NCBI GenBank assembly: GCA_019242175.1
Contig: JAFAVZ010000183.1
Location: 1 to 34,716 of the forward strand
Source: Acidobacteriota bacterium
GTDB lineage: Bacteria > Acidobacteriota > Thermoanaerobaculia > Gp7-AA8
DNA: 34,716 bases
Direction of reading: 5' to 3'
Positions 1 through 7,063 of this stretch are shown piece after piece. Both the position numbers and the translations under genes were made by a program. The notes under the pieces were generated by a model that was not told the DNA's origin, did no database searches, and saw nothing but the letters and a program-made list of their open reading frames with translations. The stretch's first letter is position 1, and each line of letters starts with the position of its first letter.

Positions 1-213
1 CTGAACGAAGCGAAGAAGCCCGTGCTGGTGATGCACGGCAAGCGCGACGCCGTGATCCCCTTCGACCTCGGCATGCGCTTGTACGACGGCTTGACCGTGC
101 CGAAGAAGCTCTTGGTGAGCGAGACGGCGGGGCACTGCGAGATCCCCGCCGTCGAGCCGCAGCGTTACTACGACGCCGTCATGGACATGTGTCGAACGTC
201 GCCTGGTCGGTGA
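1..213 (+). CDS. alpha/beta hydrolase, C-terminal fragment
   Basis: Only the last 70 codons lie in the window; the frame is open from base 1. The fragment reads VLVMHGKRDAVIPFD followed later by ETAGHCE, which matches the end of the alpha/beta-hydrolase fold: a strand leading to HG..D..IP, where the Asp of the catalytic triad lies, then the GH motif carrying the catalytic His. The nucleophile elbow and oxyanion hole lie upstream and cannot be seen. The closest general type is a serine aminopeptidase S33 or acyl-hydrolase-like protein; the substrate cannot be told. Its last 35 bases overlap the 3' end of the convergent metalloprotease gene. Confidence 0.8.
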   Translation: MNEAKKPVLVMHGKRDAVIPFDLGMRLYDGLTVPKKLLVSETAGHCEIPAVEPQRYYDAVMDMCRTSPGR

Positions 214-1585
214 TCGCGCCGGCCGGCGTTCCCGCCGCGTGCGAGTAAGTCTTCACCTTGCCGCTCTTCGTATCCGTCACGGTCAGATCGAACTGCAAAT
301 CGGTCGCGGCCGCGCCGTAAACCCAGTAGTGGCTGTTCAGGCCGCACGCATTGAGCACCTTCACGACCATCTCGATGTTGTCCGGGCCGCTGAACCAGTA
401 CAGCGCGGAGTTCTCCGTGTACTTGATCGCCGTCGCGCTGTTCTGCGCGCCGTCCGGCGTGCGGTACTTCAGCTCGACCGCATAGCGATTGCTGTTGAGG
501 CAGACGCGGTTCGCGGTCGGCGTGCAGACCGCAGACGGCGAGCCGCCTACGGTCAGCTTCGTCGGCAGATACCACGAGTTGTTGTACGTGATGCCGTCCA
601 GCGCGAGGTTGTCGCCGGAGCCGACGATGGCGCCGAGGTAGTACTGGCCGGCGGGAGTGCCGGCGGGAATCTGGAAGGCCGTGCCGTCCGGATCGTCGGA
701 CCACGATGTCAGCGGCTCCCACTTGAAGCCGCCGATGTAGATGTCGCTCGTCGTGATGTTCGCATCCGTCGAGAGGAAGAAGCGCAGACGCGCCGACGTG
801 ACGGCGGCGGTGCCGAGGTTCTCGATCGTCCAGTTCTTGATCGTGATGCTGCCGCCGGCCGAGACCTGCGTCGGGCTGAACGTCGCCGGCTTCAGCGCGT
901 TGTTGCCGAACGATCCGGTCTGCACCGTCTCGTCATAACGGAACGGATACGTCGCCAGGTCGGAGACGCTTTTCGCCCGGCTGGGGAACTGCCGGCGCAG
1001 CGCCAGAACGTCCGCGCGGGACACGAACTGTCCGGCGTAGTCCTGGTAGTAATTCATCGTCGAGAGGTTCTTGAAGTTGTGATGCATCCCCAGCGTGTGC
1101 CCGATCTCGTGGATCGCCGTGGAGTAGTAGTACGCGGCGTCGCGCGGATCGTCGACGTTGGGCCGCGTCACATGCCAGTCGATGTCGGCGCTCAGCCAGA
1201 CGTCTGCCTCGCTGAACACGCCGCAGCTCGTGCCGAACGGCACCGGGCACTGATTGAAGTTGCCGAACGCGCCGTTCGGGAGCGAAGGCGCGAAGCCGAC
1301 CGTGCTCGGGTCGAGGCCCGGAACGGTGGAGAAGTCGCGGAAGAGGATCTCGTTGTGGCCGTTGCCGAGGTCGTAGGTGACCGAAGATCCGACCTGGGGC
1401 GCCAGGATGTCGGCGTAGAGATTCCAGGTGTTGAACGCATTGACCGCCGCCTGTTGCGCGACCGGATCGACGTGGCGGATTTCCCACGGCGTCGGCACCT
1501 GGCCCGGAATGCCGCACGTGCAGCTCTCGGTGCGTTGCGCGAACGCGGAGCCGGCGATCAGAAGAACGAAGAGGAGTTTTTTCAT
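179..1585 (-). CDS. secreted matrixin-like zinc metalloprotease with C-terminal accessory domains
   Basis: 468 aa. It starts with a Sec signal peptide (residues 1-16, ending SAFA|Q). The catalytic part carries HEIGHTLGMHH at residues 159-169, a complete HExxHxxGxxH metzincin zinc site with Glu160 as general base, followed by Met177 in STMNY as the Met-turn. This points to an M10/M12-like extracellular endopeptidase. Around residues 230-345 is a CARDB-like beta-sandwich (VSAGGSITIKNWTIENLG). The last ~100 residues form a module with YWFSGPDNIEMVVKVLNAC that I associate with secreted Acidobacteria proteins; its role is unknown. The start ATG overlaps the stop of the upstream secreted-protein gene (ATGA), so the two are probably co-translated. 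Pro-peptide and substrate are not evident. Confidence 0.88.
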   Translation of the reverse strand: MKKLLFVLLIAGSAFAQRTESCTCGIPGQVPTPWEIRHVDPVAQQAAVNAFNTWNLYADILAPQVGSSVTYDLGNGHNEILFRDFSTVPGLDPSTVGFAPSLPNGAFGNFNQCPVPFGTSCGVFSEADVWLSADIDWHVTRPNVDDPRDAAYYYSTAIHEIGHTLGMHHNFKNLSTMNYYQDYAGQFVSRADVLALRRQFPSRAKSVSDLATYPFRYDETVQTGSFGNNALKPATFSPTQVSAGGSITIKNWTIENLGTAAVTSARLRFFLSTDANITTSDIYIGGFKWEPLTSWSDDPDGTAFQIPAGTPAGQYYLGAIVGSGDNLALDGITYNNSWYLPTKLTVGGSPSAVCTPTANRVCLNSNRYAVELKYRTPDGAQNSATAIKYTENSALYWFSGPDNIEMVVKVLNACGLNSHYWVYGAAATDLQFDLTVTDTKSGKVKTYSHAAGTPAGAITDQATFDTCP

Positions 1586-2262
1586 TGGCGGCTCCGGACG
1601 AAGATGCGGACGTCTTCCAGCGTCGCCGCCGTTCCCGGCGCCTCCGCCGCAACGGCCGTAGCCGGCCCCACGCGGCGCGCCGGCGTGCCGTCAGCATTGA
1701 ACGCGACGCCATTCGTGTCGCGGGCATCGCCGGCTTGCGAGTCGCTGCTCGCGATCTTCACGAGCGCGCCGTCGCGAACCGTCACGGCCTCACCGCGCAC
1801 CAGCGTCCCGTGCGACATCCGCAAAAGCTCGCCGTCGCCGGAGATCAGCACCGTCTGTTCGGCGCCGGCCGTCTTCACCTTCTCGATGCGGTAGAGGCCC
1901 TGGCCCCAGCCGACGGTCGTGTTGTTCGGCTGTTTCGTGCGGAAGAAGAGATAGCTGCGGCCCGCCTCGAGCGCCGGCGAGCCGGGGATGGCGACGTCGT
2001 AGTGCGCGTCTTTGCCGCCGAGGAAGGTGACGGTGGTGATGGCCGGGACTTCGCCGGAGAGAACGTCGCTGACTTCGATCGAGTAGTCGGTGGCGACGAG
2101 CTGGCCGTTCATGACCGGCCGCACCGTCGAAGAGACGACCTTTCCGACGAACACCGCCTCGGCGTGGTCGCGCACTTCCTCGAGCGAGTAGCGGCGCATG
2201 GTGGTAGCCGACGCGGTCGCGGCGATCGCGACGACGGCGGCCAGGGAAAGGAAACGTCTCAT
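1582..2262 (-). CDS. secreted protein of unknown function, partner of the metalloprotease
   Basis: 226 aa. I chose the ATG at 2262 over the one at 2271 because the GGAGG ribosome site directly abuts the first ATG but lies at normal distance from the second. The protein begins MRRFLSLAAVVAIAATASA, a clear signal peptide. The mature part begins with a predicted helix (YSLEEVRDHAEAVFVGKV) and continues as a beta-rich domain to about residue 160, then a low-complexity tail. I do not recognise a named family. The stop overlaps the start of the metalloprotease, so it could be its inhibitor, chaperone or co-secreted partner; that is inference from coupling alone. Confidence 0.8.
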   Translation of the reverse strand: MRRFLSLAAVVAIAATASATTMRRYSLEEVRDHAEAVFVGKVVSSTVRPVMNGQLVATDYSIEVSDVLSGEVPAITTVTFLGGKDAHYDVAIPGSPALEAGRSYLFFRTKQPNNTTVGWGQGLYRIEKVKTAGAEQTVLISGDGELLRMSHGTLVRGEAVTVRDGALVKIASSDSQAGDARDTNGVAFNADGTPARRVGPATAVAAEAPGTAATLEDVRIFVRSRQ

Positions 2263-2288
2263 CGGGGGCATCCTCCAGGTTGTACGCG

Positions 2289-2294
2289 TATCAT
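2289..2294 (+). promoter_or_regulatory. possible -10 element of the kinase gene
   Basis: TATCAT lies 12 bp before the kinase ATG in the 44-bp divergent gap. No good -35 is visible, so this is a weak call based on composition and position only. Confidence 0.25.
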
Positions 2295-2306
2295 GTACGG
2301 AACCGA

Positions 2307-4385
2307 ATGGCCTTTCATTGTGTCCGCTGTCACGCGGAGATCGAGAAAAGCTTCAAGGCTTGTCCCAACTGCGGGGAGCCGGTCACAGATTTCCTCCGCC
2401 GCTACACCGAAGAGCCGGTCGATGGGAAATACGAGATCCTGGAGCGCCTCGGCGCGGGCGGGATGGGCGAGGTTTACAAGGTCCGGCACAAGTATCTCGG
2501 CTCGCTCCGCGTGATCAAAGTGATCCGAGCCCAGATCTCGGACAGCCGCGAGGCCCACGACCGCTTCCTGCGCGAGGCCCGCGTGGCGACACGCGTGCAG
2601 CACCCGAACGTCGCCACCCTCCACGACTTCTCCGCGCTCCCCGACGGCTCGATGTACATGGTGTGGGAGTTCATCGACGGCGAGAACGTCGCGCAGCGGC
2701 AACGCGCGCACGGGACGCTGCCTCCGCGCGAGGCGGTGCGCATCACCATCGAGGCGCTCTACGGACTCGACGCGATCCATCGCGCCGGCATCGTCCACCG
2801 CGACATCAGCCCCGAGAACATCATGGTGACGCGCGACGAGCAAGGCGGCGAGCACGTCAAGATCATCGACCTCGGCGTCGCCAAGTCGGACGAGCCGAAC
2901 GAAGAGGCAACGCGTACCGGCATGTTCCTCGGCAAGTTCCGCTACTCGTCGCCGGAGCATGTGGGATTTCTGGAACAGGGCGAGAAGATCGACGGCCGGG
3001 CCGACCTCTATTCGCTGGCGATCGTGCTTTACGAGATGCTCGCCGGACGGCCGCCGTTCGAGGCGACATCGCCGCACGAGTACATCATCCTGCACGCGCG
3101 GGAGACGCAGTTCAAACCGATCGATCTCGCGCCCGACCTTCCCGGCGGCCAGGCGTTGCAAGACGTGCTGAAACGGGCGCTGGAACGCGATCGCAACAAA
3201 CGGTTTGCGACGGCGCGAGAGTTCGCGGCGGCGTTGGTCGAGGTGGAGAAGTCGCTCGCGAATGCGACGCCGTCCGCGGCGTTCCTGGACGAGACGATCC
3301 GCCTGAAGCCCGGCGCGCGCGGGACGCTGTTCCGCACGACCGACCGCGACGATCTGCCGCCCGCGGAACCGACCGTGCGCACGCCGCTGCCGGCCGACGT
3401 GCCGCCGCCGATCTCGGACACGAAGGCCTTCGAGTACACGATCCCGCCGGCATGGCAGAAACGCCGCGAGGAAGCCGCGGGAGCGCAGCCGTTGTATACG
3501 CCGCCGCCCGCGCCGCTGCCGCCACCCGCGCAGCCTCCTCCCCCGCCGCCGCCCGCCCCGACGCCGCAGCCCGCGCCGATTCTCGGTCAGCAGACGGTGA
3601 TCGATCCTTACGCGCGGCCGCAGAAACGCAGTTCGGCGCTGCCCGTGCTTGCGGCGATCTTCGTGGTCTTCGCCATCGCCGGCGTGCTCGCGTTCTTCTG
3701 GTGGCGAAACTCGCAGCCGACGCAGCAGGTCGCGTCGAACGCGACGACCACCGCACCGACGACGGCCGCGGTGACGACGCAGTCCTCGCAGCCCCCGTCT
3801 CAGACTGCGATCGACGTCGTGACCGACACGACTCCGACCATCACCCCCACGTCCTCCGACCCGACGCTCTCCACGACGGCCGTCGGCGCCGTGCGCCAGA
3901 ATCCCCCGCCCGTCACGGCGACTGTCGCGCCTCCACCTCCGCGCGTGGTGCAGCAGCCGCGCACGGAAACGGTCGAGGAGACTGCCGACGAACCCGAAGC
4001 CGAGCCCGAGGAGCCCGCGCGGATCCGCGCTTACGTGGAAGGCGGCGACTCGGACGACAACGAGACGCTCCTCGCCCAGGCGCAGTCCGCCCTCCGCGGA
4101 ACTTCCCGGATCGCCGTACGCGGCCGCGGAAACCCGATGCTGACCGCCCGCCTCGAGAACCTGCTCCGCGAGCACGTCACGATCGACGACTCCGCCGACG
4201 TCCGCATCGACTTCTTCGCCAAGCTCGAGCACCTCGGCCGCGGCCGCAAACGCCGCATCGCAAACGCGATCGTGACGAAGAACGGCCGCCCTGTTTTCCA
4301 CTACCAACTCGCCGGCGAGTACCGCGTGGGCGACGACCCCGCGGAAGCCTTCGCGCGGGTGATGGCAGAGGCGCTGGGGCGGTAG
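2307..4385 (+). CDS. membrane-anchored Ser/Thr protein kinase with N-terminal zinc ribbon
   Basis: 692 aa. The ATG at 2307 puts the zinc ribbon at the N-terminus: Cys5-x2-Cys8 and Cys19-x2-Cys22. A Hanks-type kinase domain follows at about residues 41-310: glycine loop GAGGMGEVYKV, Lys71, catalytic loop HRDISPEN (164-171), DLG (188-190) and SPE (215-217). HRD-Asp, Asn and metal-binding Asp are present, so activity is likely, although the usual Lys of HRDLKPEN is Ser. A Pro-rich linker (about 355-425) leads to one membrane helix (about 444-466), a Thr/Ser/Pro-rich stretch and a C-terminal globular domain of unknown type, presumably periplasmic. It probably phosphorylates cytoplasmic targets in response to an envelope signal. 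It is divergent from the 2262 gene with a 44-bp gap. No phosphatase or FHA partner is adjacent. Confidence 0.92.
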   Translation: MAFHCVRCHAEIEKSFKACPNCGEPVTDFLRRYTEEPVDGKYEILERLGAGGMGEVYKVRHKYLGSLRVIKVIRAQISDSREAHDRFLREARVATRVQHPNVATLHDFSALPDGSMYMVWEFIDGENVAQRQRAHGTLPPREAVRITIEALYGLDAIHRAGIVHRDISPENIMVTRDEQGGEHVKIIDLGVAKSDEPNEEATRTGMFLGKFRYSSPEHVGFLEQGEKIDGRADLYSLAIVLYEMLAGRPPFEATSPHEYIILHARETQFKPIDLAPDLPGGQALQDVLKRALERDRNKRFATAREFAAALVEVEKSLANATPSAAFLDETIRLKPGARGTLFRTTDRDDLPPAEPTVRTPLPADVPPPISDTKAFEYTIPPAWQKRREEAAGAQPLYTPPPAPLPPPAQPPPPPPPAPTPQPAPILGQQTVIDPYARPQKRSSALPVLAAIFVVFAIAGVLAFFWWRNSQPTQQVASNATTTAPTTAAVTTQSSQPPSQTAIDVVTDTTPTITPTSSDPTLSTTAVGAVRQNPPPVTATVAPPPPRVVQQPRTETVEETADEPEAEPEEPARIRAYVEGGDSDDNETLLAQAQSALRGTSRIAVRGRGNPMLTARLENLLREHVTIDDSADVRIDFFAKLEHLGRGRKRRIANAIVTKNGRPVFHYQLAGEYRVGDDPAEAFARVMAEALGR

Positions 4386-4424
4386 GTTAGAAAGCGCGGG
4401 ATTTCGAACAGCGCGGCTCGATCC

Positions 4425-4622
4425 CTAGCGATGCCCGCCAGGACGCCCTGACCGTCCGCAATGATGACGTCGACTCGAAAAATCTCTGCAGTTCGCGCAG
4501 GTTCCTCTGTCGTTGCGAATGTCCACCTCTACGCATGTGCAGCTCCACTCGGTGAATTTCGCCGTGGTTGGACAGCCACTGTGGCACCGCTCAACGTAAC
4601 TACGAATGACGTAAGCACTCAC
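4425..4622 (-). CDS. small Cys-rich protein, unknown
   Basis: 65 aa from a GTG that sits 5 bases after a perfect AGGAGG. Six cysteines fall in pairs, CHSGC, CTC and CANC, followed by a His/Arg/Gly-rich tail (SSRRHHCGRSGRPGGHR) that adds a seventh. The pattern suggests a small metal-binding fold, probably zinc, but I recognise no family. Its composition is not that of an accidental frame in GC-rich DNA, and it lies in the lower-GC stretch. A short frame ending at 4664 precedes it and may be co-transcribed. It could also be the truncated end of a longer gene. Confidence 0.4.
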   Translation of the reverse strand: MSAYVIRSYVERCHSGCPTTAKFTEWSCTCVEVDIRNDRGTCANCRDFSSRRHHCGRSGRPGGHR

Positions 4623-4663
4623 TAGCGCCTCCTCGCGATCGTTTACGCGCTCGAGCTTTGCGT

Positions 4664-4807
4664 TCAACGTCGGCTGCTTGTTAGGACTTCACCAGTCATC
4701 CTGATGACCTCTTCATTTGTCAAAGGCACGAAATCCAGTCCTTCGTCCTTACACGTTCGATAGTCCGCTCCTGTCACGAGACGACAAGCATCAGCACGAT
4801 AAAGCAA
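4664..4807 (-). CDS. possible small ORF or gene remnant
   Basis: An open minus-strand frame of about 47 codons from a TTG, with coding-like composition including LTNEEVIRMTGEVL near its end. No ribosome site is visible before the TTG and an in-frame stop lies four codons upstream of it, so it may be the 3' end of a gene broken upstream. It stops 41 bases before the GTG of the Cys-rich ORF. No family is recognised. Confidence 0.22.
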   Translation of the reverse strand: MLYRADACRLVTGADYRTCKDEGLDFVPLTNEEVIRMTGEVLTSSRR

Positions 4808-4912
4808 GAGACTGGCGCCCGTTCAATGCGTTCAAGAAATGTCTTGATCTTTTCGTGTTGCTGACCCGGCCCCGCCCTTCCTTGCGGCGCTCATCGCCAC
4901 GAAGCATCCCTG

Positions 4913-4940
4913 CTGACGCGCCTCCCCCTTCCCGTACAAT
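4913..4940 (+). promoter_or_regulatory. sigma-70-like promoter of the VWFA gene, probably leaderless
   Basis: CTGACG (4913-4918), a 16-bp spacer and TACAAT (4935-4940) resemble a housekeeping promoter. The expected start of transcription falls at or one base before the ATG at 4948. No ribosome site precedes that ATG, which fits a leaderless message. Confidence 0.5.
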
Positions 4941-4947
4941 CTCTCTC

Positions 4948-6633
4948 ATGCGCCGCATCCTGCTCCCCCTGGTCCTCGCCGTCGGCCTTGCCGCGCAGGA
5001 GCGGCCGTCCGACCCCTTCTTCTCCGAAACCATCGAGGTGCGCATCATCAACGTCGACGCCATCGTCACGGATGGCAGCGGGCGGCCGGCGCGGGGGCTC
5101 ACGAAAGACGACTTCGAGGTCTTCGAGAACGGCAACCGGCAGGAAATCACCAACTTCGCGGAGATGACGGGCGGAGCGAAGGCGGGGGACGCGCAGGCGC
5201 CGAAAAGCGAGCCGCAACCGCAAAACCAGCAACAGCAGCAGGACGTGCGGCCGCGCAAGATCGTCGTCTTTCTCGACAACGCCTCGCTGCGCATCTTCAC
5301 GCGCAACAAAGTCTTCGAGGCGATGAAGACCTTCATCCGCCAGACGGTCCGGCCGGGCGACGAAGTCATGATCGTCGCCTGGAATCCGCCACTGGACATC
5401 GGCGTCCCGTTCACGGGCGACGTCGAGGCCATCCTCGCCACGATCGAGGCGATGAAGAACGAGCGGGCGAACGGCACGCTCTACGTCCAGGACCGCAAGC
5501 TCGCCGAGCGCGCGATCTCGGACATGGTCCTCGACTACAGCATGCTCGGCCAGACGCCGCCCATCGAAGTCGCCATCGAACAAGCCCGCCTCTACGCCGC
5601 GAAAGTCATGCACGAGCAGCGGGGCAAAGTCGCGGCGATGAAGAGCGTCATGAGCTCCATGCGCGGCCTGGAAGGGCGCAAGGTGTTCGTCGTCGTCACC
5701 GAATCGCTCTCCGATCGCGCCGCGCAGCCCATCTTCGACTTCATCGACGGCGTCAAAGAGCGCTTCACGAACGGCGGCAACTACAACGCCATGCGCGAGG
5801 GCAGCGCCTACGCCGAGCCGTCGTTGACGAACATCATGTCCGAGACGGCGAACAGCACCGGCGTCACGTTCTATCCGATCGACGCCGCCGGCCTCTCCGG
5901 CGACATGGAAACCATCTCCGCCGAAAACCTCGGGCTCGAGTACAACAACCCGTCGCGTCCGATGACGAGCCGCGACGAGCACCTCCAGACGCTGCGCACC
6001 ATCGCCGCGCAGACCGGCGGCGCCGCGCTCGTCGCCTCGAACAACTTCGCGCTCGCCTTCGACACGATCGGCAACGACCTCTCTTCCTACTACTCCATCG
6101 GCTACCGCGCGACGGGCGCGAAGCAGGACACCATCCGTTCCGTGCAGGTCCGCCTCAAGAACAAACGCGGATTGCAGGTGCGCACGCGCCAGGCATTCGT
6201 CGAACGCTCGACAACCTCGGAGATGAAGGACGCGGTCGCGGCGAACCTCTTCTACCCGATCGCGCGCAACGACCTGAACATCCACATCAAGACCGGCGGC
6301 GAGGCGAAGGTGGCGCCCGAAGAACATCTCGTCGTGCCGGTCGAAGTACGGATCCCGACGAGCGCCCTCACGCTTCTCCCGGATGGCACCGATCTCCGCG
6401 GCCGCTTCCAGAGCTACACCGCGTTCCTGCGCAGCGACGGCGCGGTTTCCGAGGTGAAGACGAACGTGCACGAGCTGCGGTTTCCGGCGGCGTCGCTGGA
6501 GAGGCGCAAGGAGATCACGCTCAAGCTCGACGTCACCGTCGACGCAAAGACCGAGGGCGTTTCGGTGGGCGTGATGGATGACGTTTCGCACGCGACGGGA
6601 TTCGCCGCGTTGCGATTGGAACCGTCGCTCTGA
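4948..6633 (+). CDS. secreted VWFA-related (Acidobacterial-type) protein
   Basis: 561 aa. I chose the ATG at 4948 because it gives a signal peptide (MRRILLPLVLAVGLAAQ) and follows a promoter directly. The N-terminal part (about 20-80) contains RIINVDAIVTDGSGRP and LTKDDFEVFENGNRQEI, the hallmark of the VWFA-related Acidobacterial domain family. A Gln-rich linker follows, then a VWA-like fold from KIVVFLDNASL (about residue 105) to about residue 390. The metal site is degenerate: DNASL in place of DxSxS. A C-terminal beta-sandwich completes the protein. The family is abundant in Acidobacteriota with no firm function; adhesion or protein interaction outside the membrane is inferred. Its last 52 codons are duplicated downstream at 6771-6927. 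Confidence 0.9.
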   Translation: MRRILLPLVLAVGLAAQERPSDPFFSETIEVRIINVDAIVTDGSGRPARGLTKDDFEVFENGNRQEITNFAEMTGGAKAGDAQAPKSEPQPQNQQQQQDVRPRKIVVFLDNASLRIFTRNKVFEAMKTFIRQTVRPGDEVMIVAWNPPLDIGVPFTGDVEAILATIEAMKNERANGTLYVQDRKLAERAISDMVLDYSMLGQTPPIEVAIEQARLYAAKVMHEQRGKVAAMKSVMSSMRGLEGRKVFVVVTESLSDRAAQPIFDFIDGVKERFTNGGNYNAMREGSAYAEPSLTNIMSETANSTGVTFYPIDAAGLSGDMETISAENLGLEYNNPSRPMTSRDEHLQTLRTIAAQTGGAALVASNNFALAFDTIGNDLSSYYSIGYRATGAKQDTIRSVQVRLKNKRGLQVRTRQAFVERSTTSEMKDAVAANLFYPIARNDLNIHIKTGGEAKVAPEEHLVVPVEVRIPTSALTLLPDGTDLRGRFQSYTAFLRSDGAVSEVKTNVHELRFPAASLERRKEITLKLDVTVDAKTEGVSVGVMDDVSHATGFAALRLEPSL

Positions 6634-6770
6634 GAGCTCGTGTCATCCTGAGCCCCGAAGAGGGCGAAGGATCTCCCAGCTCGGACGCTGATCGCCCGCA
6701 TCAGCAGATCCTTCGCCGTCTTCGCGGCTCAGGATGACAGGCCGCAGGTCGCTTCTTTCATGACACGCTA
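6477..6770. repeat. tandem duplication, copy 1 (VWFA gene 3' end plus palindromic element)
   Basis: This is a direct repeat of about 294 bp. Copy 1 holds the last codons of the VWFA gene, its TGA stop, and a type-1 palindromic element. The same order recurs at 6771-7064. The two copies differ by scattered substitutions and a 2-base indel just after the stop, so the event is not recent. Confidence 0.9.
6642..6738. repeat. type-1 palindromic repeat, copy A
   Basis: The element begins GTCATCCTGAGC and ends GCTCAGGATGAC. The inner parts GCGAAGGATCT and AGATCCTTCGC also pair, so it can form one long imperfect hairpin of about 97 nt. It lies 8 bases after the VWFA stop. Related copies lie at 6938, 17039 and 27458. 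No transposase is nearby. Confidence 0.85.
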
Positions 6771-6927
6771 GCGGTTTCCGGCGGCGTCGCTGGAGAGGCG
6801 CAAAGAGATCACGCTCAAGCTCGACGTCACCGTCGACGCAAAGACCGAGGGCGTTTCGGTGGGCGTGATGGATGACGTTTCGCACGCGACGGGCTTCGCT
6901 GCGTTGCAGTTGGGACCGTCGCTCTAG
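6771..6927 (+). pseudogene. orphan 3' end of the VWFA gene
   Basis: This reproduces the C-terminal part of the VWFA protein, including a reading of SVGVMDDVSHATGFAALQ, and ends in TAG rather than TGA. There is no start codon, ribosome site or upstream coding part. Several changes are third-position, such as AAG to AAA, and a few alter residues near the end (RLE to QLG). It is a by-product of the tandem duplication and is unlikely to be translated. Confidence 0.75.
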
Positions 6928-6937
6928 GAGAGCCCGT

Positions 6938-7034
6938 GTCATCCTGAGCCCCGAAGAGGGCGAAGGATCTCCCGGCTCGGACGCTGATCGCCCGCATCAG
7001 GAGATCCTTCGCCGTCTTCGCGGCTCAGGATGAC
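6938..7034. repeat. type-1 palindromic repeat, copy B
   Basis: Nearly identical to copy A because it was carried along in the tandem duplication. It has the same outer GTCATCCTGAGC / GCTCAGGATGAC arms and inner GAAGGATCT / AGATCCTTC arms. It lies between the orphan VWFA end and the convergent PhnD-like gene, where its hairpin could stop transcription in both directions. Confidence 0.85.
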
Positions 7035-7063
7035 AGGCCGCAGGTCGCTTCTTTCATGACAGG

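Larger units (their letters stand above)
4386..4947. other. lower-GC intergenic stretch with small minus-strand ORFs
   Basis: This is the longest gene-poor stretch in the window. By eye it is clearly less GC-rich than its neighbours. The plus strand shows no credible gene apart from the VWFA promoter at the right end. The minus strand holds one small ORF with a good ribosome site (4425-4622) and, upstream of it, another short open frame (4664-4807) listed separately. A frame running into the VWFA gene from 4717 is open but is unlike the protein's N-terminus. I see no repeat, tRNA or clear terminator here. Composition and content suggest acquired DNA or the remains of a small gene unit. Confidence 0.5.

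Noticed and set aside
2280-2306. TTG start adding nine residues to the kinase
   Set aside because: The ATG at 2307 is a better codon and begins just before the first zinc-ribbon cysteine.
2897-2958. The CGTACCGG-rich activation-loop part of the kinase as a hairpin regulator
   Set aside because: It is inside a conserved coding stretch and has no consistent stem.
2259-4307. A 682-codon open frame on the minus strand opposite the kinase
   Set aside because: The composition is typical of an antisense shadow and the kinase motifs are on the plus strand.
4717-4947. N-terminal extension of the VWFA protein
   Set aside because: The extra 77 residues are not protein-like, and they would bury a good signal peptide and a promoter inside the gene.
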